Source of the DNA: Pseudactinotalea suaedae
Lineage (GTDB): Bacteria; Actinomycetota; Actinomycetes; Actinomycetales; Beutenbergiaceae
Direction of reading: 5' to 3'
Length of the DNA: 64,000 nt
NCBI RefSeq assembly: GCF_009733815.1
Contig: NZ_WNXY01000001.1
Location: 496,001 to 560,000, forward strand
Part shown: piece by piece, positions 39,515 through 47,733 of the stretch
How positions within the stretch are numbered: position 1 is the stretch's first letter
Layout: every line of letters starts with the position of its first letter
Notes under the pieces: model-generated
What the model saw: only the letters and a program-made list of their open reading frames with translations
Database searches by the model: none
What the model was told of the DNA's origin: nothing
Position numbers and translations under genes: made by a program

Positions 39515-39578
39515 TCGTGCCTCCCGCGGGTGGTGTGCTGGTCTCGGGGAAGCGTAGTGAGGCGATGTCTCGAACCTG

Positions 39579-40511
39579 TTACGCGACGTCGCGGACGTAC
39601 CGGGAGATCGTCCGCACCGGTGCGAACCCGACCGAGGCGTAGAGCCGGTCCGCCCCTGTCGGACTGGTCGAGTCCACCTCGAGCTCGACGACGGCGAAGC
39701 TCGCCTCGCGCGCCGCGCGGAGCGTGCCCATCAGCACCGCGCGTGCGAGGCCGCGTCCACGCGCCTGCCGGCGTGTGCCGAGCAGCTCGATGTGGGCGAC
39801 GCCCGGCTGCGGCTCGCTGACCAGGGCGTACGCCAGGACGGTGCCGTGCTCGTCGGTGACGACCCTGCCGATGTCGTGCCGCGACGTCGAGGAGGACATC
39901 CACTGGGCCCAGGCGTCCTCCGCGATAGGGCTGGCGTTGCGATGGTCGCGGAACGCGTCGTTGTGCGCGTCGCGCGTGGCCACCTGGAGGTCGGCGTCGA
40001 GGGGGACCGCGGCCGTCTGCTCGCCCGGGTCCTGCCACGCCGGGAGGTCGACCTCCATCGTGATGAAGGCGTTGTCGGGCGCGTAGCCGGTCAGCTCCAG
40101 CAGCCTCTGCGTGGCCGAGCCCGGGGTGCCACCGGCGGTGCGGAGCCGTACCGGGAGGCCGGGCAGCCGTTCCTGCGCCAGCGCGGTGCCGCGGTGTTCC
40201 AGCCACGTCAGCAGGTCGCGGCCGATGCCACGTCCTCGATGCTGGGGGTGGACGTCGCCGCTGAACCCGACGAGCGCTCGTCCCTCGACCGGCTGCTCCG
40301 AGACCCAGGTGGTTCCGGCCGCCACGAGCTCGCCCTCGTCCCACACGCCCACGCTGTCGGTCGCAGGGTCGAACCGCGGCGCGTCGAGCCGCTCGGCGAC
40401 CGAGGTCTCCGGCACGGGCCTGCCGGTGCCGTCGGCGGCGACCGCCGCGTTGACCAGGGCGGTGAGCGCGGGGGCGTCGTGTCGGGCCAGCGCGCGCCAC
40501 GCCAGCGGCAT
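39579..40511 (-). CDS. Tandem GNAT-family N-acetyltransferase
   Basis: This 310-residue protein has two GNAT folds. The N-terminal copy has the acetyl-CoA motif 'VHPQHRGRGIGRDLLTWLE' (about 90-110), and the C-terminal copy has 'GTRRQARGRGLARAVLMGTL' (about 247-266). The second copy ends 'NPTGADRLYASVGFAPVR'-like in 'SPTGADRLYASVGF'. The acceptor substrate is unknown; the mycothiol synthase MshD also has this double layout, but specific similarity is not evident. Its ATG overlaps the stop of the 55-aa ORF by one base (TGATG), placing it third in the HIT operon. Confidence 0.88.
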   Translation of the reverse strand: MPLAWRALARHDAPALTALVNAAVAADGTGRPVPETSVAERLDAPRFDPATDSVGVWDEGELVAAGTTWVSEQPVEGRALVGFSGDVHPQHRGRGIGRDLLTWLEHRGTALAQERLPGLPVRLRTAGGTPGSATQRLLELTGYAPDNAFITMEVDLPAWQDPGEQTAAVPLDADLQVATRDAHNDAFRDHRNASPIAEDAWAQWMSSSTSRHDIGRVVTDEHGTVLAYALVSEPQPGVAHIELLGTRRQARGRGLARAVLMGTLRAAREASFAVVELEVDSTSPTGADRLYASVGFAPVRTISRYVRDVA

Positions 40512-40678
40512 CAGGCGGGTGCCTTGCCGAGGTCGATCGTGCGCGAGCGCTCGACGCGCAGCGTGATCAGGGCGTCGTCCTGGAGCCCGGGCCCGGCCGC
40601 GTGGGCGGAGATGGCCTCGGCCCCCAGGTAGCGGGCGGCGATCGCCTCGCGCTCCTCGGTGGTCATGGACACGCTCAT
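40511..40678 (-). CDS. Small conserved-looking protein, 55 aa, in HIT operon
   Basis: This 55-residue ORF starts with ATG at 40678 (overlapping the HIT stop as ATGA) and stops at TGA overlapping the GNAT start. The sequence 'TTEEREAIAARYLGAEAISAHAAGPG' followed by 'DDALITLRVERSRTIDLGKAPA' looks like a folded helix-plus-strand unit and has natural composition. A second in-frame ATG at 40666 is possible. The coupling on both sides strongly supports that it is translated. I do not recognise a family; no motif suggests a function. Confidence 0.65.
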   Translation of the reverse strand: MSVSMTTEEREAIAARYLGAEAISAHAAGPGLQDDALITLRVERSRTIDLGKAPA

Positions 40679-41112
40679 GGTCGGTCTCCGTTCTCCGGGA
40701 CGTGGGTGTGGCCGTGGGCGCGCAACCGGTCTCGGAGCCGGACCGCGGCGTCGTCCATGTCGGCGTCGGGGACGTCGGTCATCACCTGAGCCACGTCGAA
40801 GTCGGCTGCGCTGCGGCTGGGCCACACGTGCACGTGGGCGTGCGGGATCTCGTACCCCTCGATCAGCAGGCCGATCCGCTCCGCGTCGAACTCCTCCCGC
40901 TGAGCCACCCCGATGAGGCGGGCGACCTCGAACAGGTGAGCAGCGACGTCGGGCTCGAGGTCGACCCATTGGTCGACCTCCGCGCGCGGCACCACCATCG
41001 CGTGCCCGAGCTGGAGCGGGCCGATCGTCAGGAAGGCGACGCACACGTCGTCGGACCAGACGAACCTGCCGGGGATCTCGCCGTCGATGATGCGGGTGAA
41101 CAACGTGGTCAT
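40675..41112 (-). CDS. HIT-family nucleotide hydrolase/transferase
   Basis: This 145-residue histidine-triad protein has the catalytic motif 'HAHVHVWP' (His91, His93, His95) and 'GPLQLGHAMVVPR' (about 31-43). HIT proteins hydrolyse nucleoside phosphoramidates, dinucleoside polyphosphates or adenylylated intermediates. ATG at 41112 lies 6 bases after TACCGT, so a leaderless transcript is expected. It is the first gene of a HIT - 55 aa - GNAT operon and is divergent from the DUF1697 gene, 36 bases away. Confidence 0.93.
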   Translation of the reverse strand: MTTLFTRIIDGEIPGRFVWSDDVCVAFLTIGPLQLGHAMVVPRAEVDQWVDLEPDVAAHLFEVARLIGVAQREEFDAERIGLLIEGYEIPHAHVHVWPSRSAADFDVAQVMTDVPDADMDDAAVRLRDRLRAHGHTHVPENGDRP

Positions 41113-41118
41113 AGGGCC

Positions 41119-41124
41119 ACGGTA
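41119..41124 (-). promoter_or_regulatory. -10 hexamer TACCGT, leaderless HIT operon
   Basis: On the minus strand TACCGT is followed after 6 bases by the ATG at 41112. The 36-base divergent gap to the DUF1697 ATG leaves little room for a separate plus-strand promoter. Confidence 0.45.
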
Positions 41125-41148
41125 GCCATCGGGTGCGACGATGAGGAG

Positions 41149-41703
41149 ATGCCGAGGTACGTCGCGCTGCTGCGGGGGATCAACGTGGGTGGGGTGCGCG
41201 TCGCGATGGCGGATCTGCGCGCCTCGCTGGAGGGGCTCGGTTACGACGACGTCGCGACCTACGTGCAGTCCGGCAACGCGACGTTCACCACTGCGGGGGA
41301 CCCGGAGGCGCTCGCGCACGAGATCCAGGAGGCGGTCACCGAGCGGTGCGGGGTGACCACCACCGTGATCGTGCTGACCGACGCGGAGTGGGACCGGCTC
41401 GTCCTCGACAACCCGTACCCGGACGAGACCGACGGCACCAAGCTCCACGCCGTGATCGCCCCGCGCGCGTTCACGCCGGAGGAGGTGCGAGCCGCGCAGG
41501 AGATACGGGACGCCGTCCGGGAGACGGGTTCGACCGACGACCTGACGGTGGTGGGACGCGTGCTGTACCTGCACCTGCCGAACGGGATGGGGCGCAGCAC
41601 GCTCGCCGAGAAGCTCGGCCGGTCACGCGCCGCAGGGCAGCGGGACGCGACGGCGCGCAACTGGCGGACCGTGCTCGCGCTGCAAGCTCGGCTGCGCGGA
41701 TGA
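41149..41703 (+). CDS. DUF1697 family protein
   Basis: This 184-residue protein of a widespread family of unknown function is recognised by 'RYVALLRGINVGGVRVAMADLR', 'YVQSGNATF' and the C-terminal 'LPNGMGRSTLAEKLGR...ATARNWRTVLAL'. The ATG at 41149 directly follows GAGGAG, unusually close for a Shine-Dalgarno sequence. Its stop overlaps the next start (ATGA), giving a two-gene operon with the winged-helix protein. No catalytic motif is evident. Confidence 0.9.
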   Translation: MPRYVALLRGINVGGVRVAMADLRASLEGLGYDDVATYVQSGNATFTTAGDPEALAHEIQEAVTERCGVTTTVIVLTDAEWDRLVLDNPYPDETDGTKLHAVIAPRAFTPEEVRAAQEIRDAVRETGSTDDLTVVGRVLYLHLPNGMGRSTLAEKLGRSRAAGQRDATARNWRTVLALQARLRG

Positions 41704-42803
41704 CGGTGGAGCTCGACGCTGGTGCGGCGCTGGGCTGGCGGGCGGCACAGCACGCGCTCGGCGGCGCCGCTGCCACCGGGGTCGTGGGGATCGCCGAGCG
41801 CGTGGTCGCGACGCGGGCCTGGCCGCCCGAGGTGGCGGAGCTGGCGTTCGCGATCCGGCAGGCGGAGCCGGACCGGGGAGCTGTCGGCCGTGCACTCGAG
41901 GCCGGCGAGCTGGTGCAGAGCTACGCCTTCCGCGGCGGGTCCTACGTGTTCACCCCGGCGGTCGCGGCGGTGCTGCTGGCGGTGCGGACCGCGAGCCGCG
42001 TGTGGGAGACGCGGCGGTGGCAGAGGCAGATCGGCCACGAGATCGAGGACTGGGAGCCGCTGCGCTCGGCGGTCCGCGAGCGGCTGGCGGACGGGCCGGC
42101 CACCCGCGCGGAGATCGCGGCTCACCTGAGCCGGTCGGCGTCGTTGGCGCACCTCGCCGACACCGCTGCCAGCGGCAGCGGTTCCGACAGCCTCTACAAG
42201 CCGCTGCACTGGTGGGGCGACATCGCGTTCGGACCGCCGCGCGAGGGCGTGTCGACGTTCCGGCTGCTGCGCGACGACCCGCGCTGGCCGGGATCGCTCG
42301 ACGTGGACGACGCCGGGCGGGAGGCAGTGCGCTTGTACCTGCGGGCCTACGGCCCGGCGACGGCGGCGAACCTGCAGTACTGGCTCGGCGAGGGGCTCAG
42401 CGCACCGAGACGCCGGCTGACGGGGTGGCTCGAGGATCTCGCAGCCGAGGTCACCGAGGTCGACGTGGACGGCGTCGAGATATTCGTGCTCTCGAGCACC
42501 CTGGACGACATCCGGGCCGCCGCGCCGACCTCGGCGATCAGCCTGCTGCCCGGCCATGACCCGTGGGTGCTCGGTCCGGGCACGGCCGACCCCCGGATCG
42601 TCGCCCCGCAGCGGCGTGCGTTGCTCTCCAGCGGCCGGGCCACGGTGCTGCGAGGCGGGTTCGTGGTCGGCACCTGGCGGCGGGCCGGTCAGCTGGTCGC
42701 GGTGGAGTGGTTCGACGAGGCCGGAGCCGTCCCGAGGGCAGCGCTGGAGGACGCGGTGCGGCAGCTCGGGCGCGCTTGCGGCAGCGAGCTCAGCCTGCGC
42801 TGA
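41700..42803 (+). CDS. Winged-helix DNA-binding domain protein (HTH_42/DUF1006-like)
   Basis: This 367-residue protein belongs to the crosslink-repair glycosylase-like HTH_42 family. 'YAFRGGSYVFTPAVAAVLLAVR', 'GPATAANLQYWLGEG' and 'LLPGHDPWVLGP' correspond to the conserved positions of the winged-helix core and the 'PxYDxxL'-like motif region. Members such as E. coli YcaQ act in interstrand-crosslink repair, but this shorter actinobacterial subgroup is uncharacterised. Coupled to DUF1697 by ATGA. Its stop is 3 bases from the convergent treZ stop, with both stops in one hairpin. Confidence 0.83.
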   Translation: MTVELDAGAALGWRAAQHALGGAAATGVVGIAERVVATRAWPPEVAELAFAIRQAEPDRGAVGRALEAGELVQSYAFRGGSYVFTPAVAAVLLAVRTASRVWETRRWQRQIGHEIEDWEPLRSAVRERLADGPATRAEIAAHLSRSASLAHLADTAASGSGSDSLYKPLHWWGDIAFGPPREGVSTFRLLRDDPRWPGSLDVDDAGREAVRLYLRAYGPATAANLQYWLGEGLSAPRRRLTGWLEDLAAEVTEVDVDGVEIFVLSSTLDDIRAAAPTSAISLLPGHDPWVLGPGTADPRIVAPQRRALLSSGRATVLRGGFVVGTWRRAGQLVAVEWFDEAGAVPRAALEDAVRQLGRACGSELSLR

Positions 42804-42813
42804 GGATCAGCGC
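42797..42813. terminator. Palindromic hairpin holding both convergent stop codons
   Basis: GCGCTGA-GGA-TCAGCGC is a perfect 7-bp stem with a 3-base loop. The left arm ends in the TGA of the winged-helix gene (42801-42803), and the right arm begins with the treZ stop (42807-42809, minus strand). No T-run. It resembles the hairpin at 37234-37249 and is a candidate bidirectional transcript end. Confidence 0.45.
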
Positions 42814-44564
42814 CGCGCCAGCACGAGGACGTCGTGCGCCGCGAGCGACAGCGGGCCGTCGTCGACCTGCTCGCCGCGGGGCTCCCAGGAGGCGAGCACC
42901 ACGCGTTCGCCGGGCTCCGGGAGCGCGACCTGCTGGGGGTGGTCGGCGCCGTTGACGACGACGTCGACGTCACCGCGGTGCAGCACGAGCCAGCCGGCCT
43001 CGGTGTCGGCCGTGATGCGCAGGCTGGCGGCGGAGCCGTCGCGGAGCTCGGGCCGCAGCCGGCGCAGCGCCGCGAGCGCCTTCACCCATGCGAGATGGCG
43101 CGCCTGCTCCGGTCGTGCCTGCTCGTCCCAGTCGAGGCGGCTGTCCGTGAAGGTCGACTCGGCCTGCGGGTCGGGGCCGGTGGCATCGGGGCCGTAGATC
43201 GCGTCCCACCCGTGCTCGCCGAACTCGCGGGCGCGGCCCTCCCGGACGGCCTCGGCCAGCTCGGGGTCGTCGAAGTCGGTGAAGAACTGGAAGGGCGTCC
43301 GCGCGGCCCACTCCTCACCCATGAAGAGCATGGGCGTGAACGGGGTGGTCAGCAGCAGGGCCGCGCCGATCGCGGCCTGCCCGGGCGTGATCCGCTCGGG
43401 CGGGCGGTCGCCCAGACCGCGGTTGCCCACCTGGTCGTGGGTCGAGGTCGAGACGACGAAGTGGTGGCGGTCGACGTCGTCAGGCACCGGCGCGCCCCAG
43501 ACCTTGCCGCGGAAGGAGGAGAAGGTGCCGTTGTGGACGAACACCTGCTGCAGCGCGGACACGAGAGTCTCGAGCGAGCCGAAGTCGGTGTAGTAGCCGT
43601 GCTGCTCGCCGGTGAGGTAGGCGTGGATGGCGTGGTGGACGTCGTCGTCCCACTGAGCCGTCATGCCCAGACCACCCTGCGAGACCGGCGTGACCATGGT
43701 GACGTCGTTGAGATCCGACTCCGCGATGAGGCCCAAGGGGCGACCGAGACGCTCGGCGAGCTCCGCCGTCGCCCGGGAGAGCTCGGCGAGCACGTGGGTG
43801 GGGGAGTCGTCGCGGAGCTCGTGCACGGCGTCGAGACGGAGCGCGTCGAGGTGGAAGTCGCGGAACCACCGCAGCGCGTTCTCGATGATGAAGGCACGCA
43901 CGTGCTCGGAGCCGGGCTGGTCGAGGTTGACGGCGGCGCCCCACGGGGTGTGGTGGGCCTCGGTGAAGTAGGGCCCGAAGACGCCGAGGTAGTTGCCGGT
44001 GGGGCCGAGGTGGTTGTAGACCACGTCGAGGCAGACGCCCAGGTCGCGGGCGTGGGCGGCGTCGACGAATCGCTGCAGGGCGGCGGGGCCGCCGTAGGCG
44101 TCGTGGACGGCGTAGAGATCGACGCCGTCGTAACCCCAGCCACGGTTCCCCGGGAAGGCCGCCACGGGCATCAGTTGGACGATGTCGACGCCGAGCTCGG
44201 CGAGGTGGTCGAGCCGCTCGATCGCGGCGTCGAGGGTGCCCTCGGGGGTGAAGGTGCCGATGTGGAGCTCGTAGATGAGGGCACCGTGCACCTCGACGCC
44301 CGCCCAGTCGGTGTCCTGCCATGCATGGACGGCGGGGTCGAAGGTGCGAGAGGGCCCGTCCACACCGTGAGGCTGGTGCGCGCTGCGGGGATCCGGGTAG
44401 GGTCCTTCGCCGTCGACGACGAACGCGTAGTCGGTGCCGGCAGGAAGGCCGGGGGTGTGCTCCCACCAGCCGTCGACGGCGGTCAGCGGGGTGGCGGTGT
44501 CATCGACGGTGATCTCGACGGACGTTGCGCTGGGCGCCCAGACGCGGATCGGGAGAGTGCTCAT
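42807..44564 (-). CDS. treZ: Malto-oligosyltrehalose trehalohydrolase
   Basis: This 585-residue GH13 enzyme releases trehalose from maltooligosyltrehalose, the last step of the TreX-TreY-TreZ pathway. An N-terminal E-set/CBM48 domain (1-90, 'IRVWAPSATSVEI') precedes the barrel, which has 'YELHIGTFTPEGT', nucleophile Asp245 ('LDALRLDAVHEL'), acid/base Glu282 ('LIAESDLND') and 'STSTHDQVGNRGLGDR' with the third acidic residue. ATG start 8 bases after TACCGT (leaderless). It is separated from treX-treY by about 5.3 kb of unrelated genes. Confidence 0.96.
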   Translation of the reverse strand: MSTLPIRVWAPSATSVEITVDDTATPLTAVDGWWEHTPGLPAGTDYAFVVDGEGPYPDPRSAHQPHGVDGPSRTFDPAVHAWQDTDWAGVEVHGALIYELHIGTFTPEGTLDAAIERLDHLAELGVDIVQLMPVAAFPGNRGWGYDGVDLYAVHDAYGGPAALQRFVDAAHARDLGVCLDVVYNHLGPTGNYLGVFGPYFTEAHHTPWGAAVNLDQPGSEHVRAFIIENALRWFRDFHLDALRLDAVHELRDDSPTHVLAELSRATAELAERLGRPLGLIAESDLNDVTMVTPVSQGGLGMTAQWDDDVHHAIHAYLTGEQHGYYTDFGSLETLVSALQQVFVHNGTFSSFRGKVWGAPVPDDVDRHHFVVSTSTHDQVGNRGLGDRPPERITPGQAAIGAALLLTTPFTPMLFMGEEWAARTPFQFFTDFDDPELAEAVREGRAREFGEHGWDAIYGPDATGPDPQAESTFTDSRLDWDEQARPEQARHLAWVKALAALRRLRPELRDGSAASLRITADTEAGWLVLHRGDVDVVVNGADHPQQVALPEPGERVVLASWEPRGEQVDDGPLSLAAHDVLVLARR

Positions 44565-44572
44565 CGTGCTCG

Positions 44573-44578
44573 ACGGTA
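44573..44578 (-). promoter_or_regulatory. -10 hexamer TACCGT, leaderless treZ
   Basis: On the minus strand TACCGT is followed after 8 bases by the treZ ATG at 44564. treZ thus appears to have its own promoter, separate from treX-treY. Confidence 0.45.
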
Positions 44579-44602
44579 CCCACTCGGGAGGAGACCAAAC
44601 GC

Positions 44603-45604
44603 ATGGATGAGGGGGTGATGCGGGCGATCGAGGCCTGCTACCCGCTCCACGTCGTCGCGCTGAGCCGCGTGGACGCCGGCACGGCGTCCGACAACTTCGT
44701 GGTGTCGAGCGACGCCGGAGAGCGGTGGTTCGCCAAGGTCTACCGGGCTGGCGCGGACATCGAGGCGGCGGAGGGCGCGATCGCGCTGTCGAGCTTCGCT
44801 CGCGCCGGGGGTTCGCGGGTCCCGGCGGTGCACCTGACCGGGGGTGGTGAGGTCGTCGCGCGGGCGGCCGGGGTCGCGCTGTCCTTGTGGGAGCTCGTCG
44901 ACGACGCCGTGACGGCCGAGGGCGGACTCGTGGGGCAGCGGTGGAAGTCGGTCGGCCGTGAGGTCGGGCTGCTGCACCGCCGGCTCGCTTTGCATCCGGT
45001 CGGGGCGCCGGCGCTGCGTCCGGCCTCGGCGTTCGTCGACCTCGCGGCGGCCGCTGGAGCCTACGACCGGCTGATCGCGGCGTACCGCCGCGGCGGCACC
45101 GCGGATCCGTACCAGGAGTGGGCGCTCGAGGCTGCGACGGTGCGGCGCGGCCTGCTCCCCGAGGTCGGCGCCCTGCTCGAGCGACTGCCCGAGCTGACCG
45201 TGCAGGTGGTCCACGGCGATCTGGCGGCGCCGAACGTGCTGCTGCGCGGCGACGACGTCGCGGCGATCATCGACTTCCAGCCTCCGCGTCCTGCGTACCT
45301 GGCGTGGGAGATCGCTCGCATCGCCTGCGATCCGCGGACGGTCGTCGCCGACGACTCCTGGATCGAGTCCCTACCTCTGCTGCTTGACGCCTACCGAGAG
45401 GCATATCCAGCAGTCCGCGACGAGGATCTCGACGCGGTGGTGGCCTTGGGATGCGCGTACACGCTGGCGTCCACCTATCCGCTCGCCGAACCCCTCGTCG
45501 CTCCTGCGGTGGTCCGGTCGGAGCACGCCGAGATGAGCCTGCAGCGCTACGGGCGCGCTCGCCACGACGCTGCGCTCCTGATGCTGGAGCACCTCGGGAC
45601 GTAG
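44603..45604 (+). CDS. Aminoglycoside phosphotransferase-fold kinase
   Basis: This 333-residue kinase of the APH/homoserine-kinase-II-like superfamily has an N-lobe with 'NFVVSSDAGERWFAKVYR' (ATP-binding Lys), catalytic 'VVHGDLAAPNVLLRGDD' (about 212-228, Asp and Asn) and metal-binding 'AAIIDFQPPRPAYLAWEIARI'. The substrate is unknown; it may be a sugar or amino alcohol. ATG at 44603 with AGGAG 9 bases upstream. It is divergent from treZ. The 220 bases after it (45605-45824) hold only a GCAGCA-rich low-complexity stretch. Confidence 0.82.
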   Translation: MDEGVMRAIEACYPLHVVALSRVDAGTASDNFVVSSDAGERWFAKVYRAGADIEAAEGAIALSSFARAGGSRVPAVHLTGGGEVVARAAGVALSLWELVDDAVTAEGGLVGQRWKSVGREVGLLHRRLALHPVGAPALRPASAFVDLAAAAGAYDRLIAAYRRGGTADPYQEWALEAATVRRGLLPEVGALLERLPELTVQVVHGDLAAPNVLLRGDDVAAIIDFQPPRPAYLAWEIARIACDPRTVVADDSWIESLPLLLDAYREAYPAVRDEDLDAVVALGCAYTLASTYPLAEPLVAPAVVRSEHAEMSLQRYGRARHDAALLMLEHLGT

Positions 45605-45720
45605 GTGCGTCGTGAGACTCCGCGGGCGACTCTGCCCGGCGCTGCGCGTGGGTTCGGCAAGCCGCGAAGCGAAGGTTTGATCAGCGCGGTGGATCGGAGA
45701 TGCAGCGGATTGGCGTAGGA

Positions 45721-45760
45721 GCGCAGCAGCAGTGCAGCAGCGGCTCAGCGCAGCAGCGCG
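45721..45760. repeat. GCAGCA-rich low-complexity stretch
   Basis: Imperfect GCAGC units recur about five times in 40 bases in the gap between the phosphotransferase and the DUF222 gene. The stretch could be slippage-generated. I see no gene, promoter or terminator in it. Confidence 0.5.
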
Positions 45761-45824
45761 TGGCGGGGGCAACAGGGATGAGCGGAGGAGTGCACGCCGG
45801 GGCTGGTGGTTCAGGCGCAGCGAG

Positions 45825-47630
45825 TCAGCCGGTGTTGATGAGGCCGTAGGTGTACTCGTGCTCGGACTCGGTGAGCGGGTCGGTGTCGTGCCAGGGGTCC
45901 CAGCTCGGTGACCAGTTCTTGACGCCGGTTCTGATGTCGCCGTCGGGTGCGGCCGGCGGGTCGGTGCTCGAACGGTCGTCGCGTGCAGTGCTGGACCGGT
46001 CACGGTTCGCGGTGCTGGACTGGTCAGCGGGTGTGCGGGTGCGAGTGTCGTCCGCGCACGCGGGGCTGGATGCGTCGAGGCCTCGGGCTGTGAAGATGCC
46101 GTTGAGTGTTCGGGTGATGCCGTTGCTGACGAGGTAGATGGCGCCGGCGGGTGAGGCCCAGATCCACAGGCCTGGTGCGGGTTCGACGACGCGCCAGCGG
46201 CCTTGGTCTTTGGCGCGGTGGTGCTTGCGGCACAGCCGGTGGGTGTTGCTGGAGCGGGTGGCGCCGTTGCTGGCGGCGGGGAGCTGGTGGTCGACGTCGC
46301 CGGCGCGGGCGCGGCGGTGGCAGTGCGGGAAGGTGCAGTAGCCGGCGTTCAGCAGTGCGAGCTGTTCCTTCAGCCGGGGTGGGGCGACGTAGCCGGTGTA
46401 GGTGAGCTCCTCGGCCAGGTCCAGCACCGGGCGGACAGTCACGTTGGCGTGGCCCACGATCTGGCGGGCCTGTTCCTTGGTCAGGACACCGGCGTTCTCC
46501 TCGCACCAGGTCCCTGATCCGCGGTCCAGGTGCACGTACAGCACCGTGGAGGTCAGCTTCGCAAACTTCTCCAGCACGCCCGTGGGCAGGCCAGCGATAC
46601 CCGCCGCACCCTGATCCTGTCCCACCGCGGTCGGTGGCGCTGGGTTCGATGCCGCCGCGGTCGGTGCAATCGAGGCCGGCGCTGCTGGCGCTCTGGCGGT
46701 GGCGACCGCGGCGGCCGCTCCCGCGGAAGCGGCACTCATGGGTGGGTCCTGACCAGGGCGATCTGCGCCCGCCATCACGGTGTCGGGATCTGCCGTCCAG
46801 AGCGGTGCGGGCTGGGTGGGGTCGGGGTGGGGCGGCTGGTGGGTGCGTAGGTCGGAGAGGGCTTGCAGGAGTGCGGGGTCGGCCAGCAACGCCAGCGCGA
46901 CCGCGCGGAGCACCGGCTTGGGGCGGGTGTCACCGACCTGGGTCAGCCAGCCGGCGACCTCATTCAGACGCCGGTCCAGCCGGGCCGCGTCAGCGGTCGT
47001 GAGGCGGGCGGCCAGGTCGGTCGCGCCCGGCGCCTCGTGGGTGACCTGCACGTACAGGGATTCCGCGACCCGGCGTTGGGCCTCGGCCTCACTGTCCGGA
47101 CCCCGCACGGTGGCCACGGCCTGGTCGATCACGGTTCGGAGCCGGCTCATCGGCACCAGCGCCGCCATCGGCTCCGGCCCCCGCCCACTCTGCCGTGGTC
47201 GGAGCAGCCGTTCCTGCACCAGTTCGGCCTGCGCCGCGGTGAGGTCGCGGGTGCGGCGGGCGATCACCCTGGCCCGTCCCATGGACAGCACGCCCGAGCG
47301 GACCGAGACGGCCACCCGCCGCAACCGGTAGGCCAGGTCCAGCACATCGGCGCACAACAGGGTCGCTGCGGGCTGGGTCAATCCCAACGCGGCCGCGATC
47401 TCACAGACCGCGAATTCCGGCACCAGCGGCGTCCCGGACCCGCCGAGCTGGATCGCCTGCTCCGCGCCGGGTCGCAACCACACCGGCGGCTCCCAGGCAT
47501 CGGCGACCTCACCCAGGTACTGGGCCAGGTGATCGAGCTGGACACCTTCCATCCGGGTCACCTCACGACCGGCCGCGACGGCAGCGCGTAGCGCCCCGTC
47601 ACCGGTCAGACCCAGAGGCAGAACATCCAT
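45825..47630 (-). CDS. DUF222 / HNH endonuclease domain protein (13E12-repeat-like)
   Basis: This 601-residue protein of the actinobacterial DUF222 family is often present in many genomic copies. The N-terminal DUF222 region (about 25-250, 'ELVQERLLRPRQSGRGPEP') is followed by an Ala/Pro-rich linker (about 285-350) and an HNH nuclease fold. The nuclease fold has Cys pair 'CTFPHC', core 'DVDHQLPAASNGATRSSNTH' and 'LCRKHHRAK' (about 430-480), then a Ser/Thr/Asp-rich tail. The nuclease residues look intact. ATG start; a TACTTT hexamer ends only 4 bases before it. Such genes behave like mobile or multicopy elements, and this one lies inside the stretch that separates treZ from treXY. Confidence 0.87.
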   Translation of the reverse strand: MDVLPLGLTGDGALRAAVAAGREVTRMEGVQLDHLAQYLGEVADAWEPPVWLRPGAEQAIQLGGSGTPLVPEFAVCEIAAALGLTQPAATLLCADVLDLAYRLRRVAVSVRSGVLSMGRARVIARRTRDLTAAQAELVQERLLRPRQSGRGPEPMAALVPMSRLRTVIDQAVATVRGPDSEAEAQRRVAESLYVQVTHEAPGATDLAARLTTADAARLDRRLNEVAGWLTQVGDTRPKPVLRAVALALLADPALLQALSDLRTHQPPHPDPTQPAPLWTADPDTVMAGADRPGQDPPMSAASAGAAAAVATARAPAAPASIAPTAAASNPAPPTAVGQDQGAAGIAGLPTGVLEKFAKLTSTVLYVHLDRGSGTWCEENAGVLTKEQARQIVGHANVTVRPVLDLAEELTYTGYVAPPRLKEQLALLNAGYCTFPHCHRRARAGDVDHQLPAASNGATRSSNTHRLCRKHHRAKDQGRWRVVEPAPGLWIWASPAGAIYLVSNGITRTLNGIFTARGLDASSPACADDTRTRTPADQSSTANRDRSSTARDDRSSTDPPAAPDGDIRTGVKNWSPSWDPWHDTDPLTESEHEYTYGLINTG

Positions 47631-47733
47631 ACTGAAAGTAGATCACCGACCACCGACAACACCCCCGTCAGACCCGGAATCATGCGGATACAGGCCTGGT
47701 AGGTGCCACGCGACCAGCAGATCGGCGAGATAA

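Noticed and set aside
42807-44564. treZ called as a 1,4-alpha-glucan branching enzyme
   Set aside because: The E-set plus barrel, short length (585 aa) and 'STSTHDQVGNRGLGDR' motif fit trehalohydrolase, and treX/treY are nearby.
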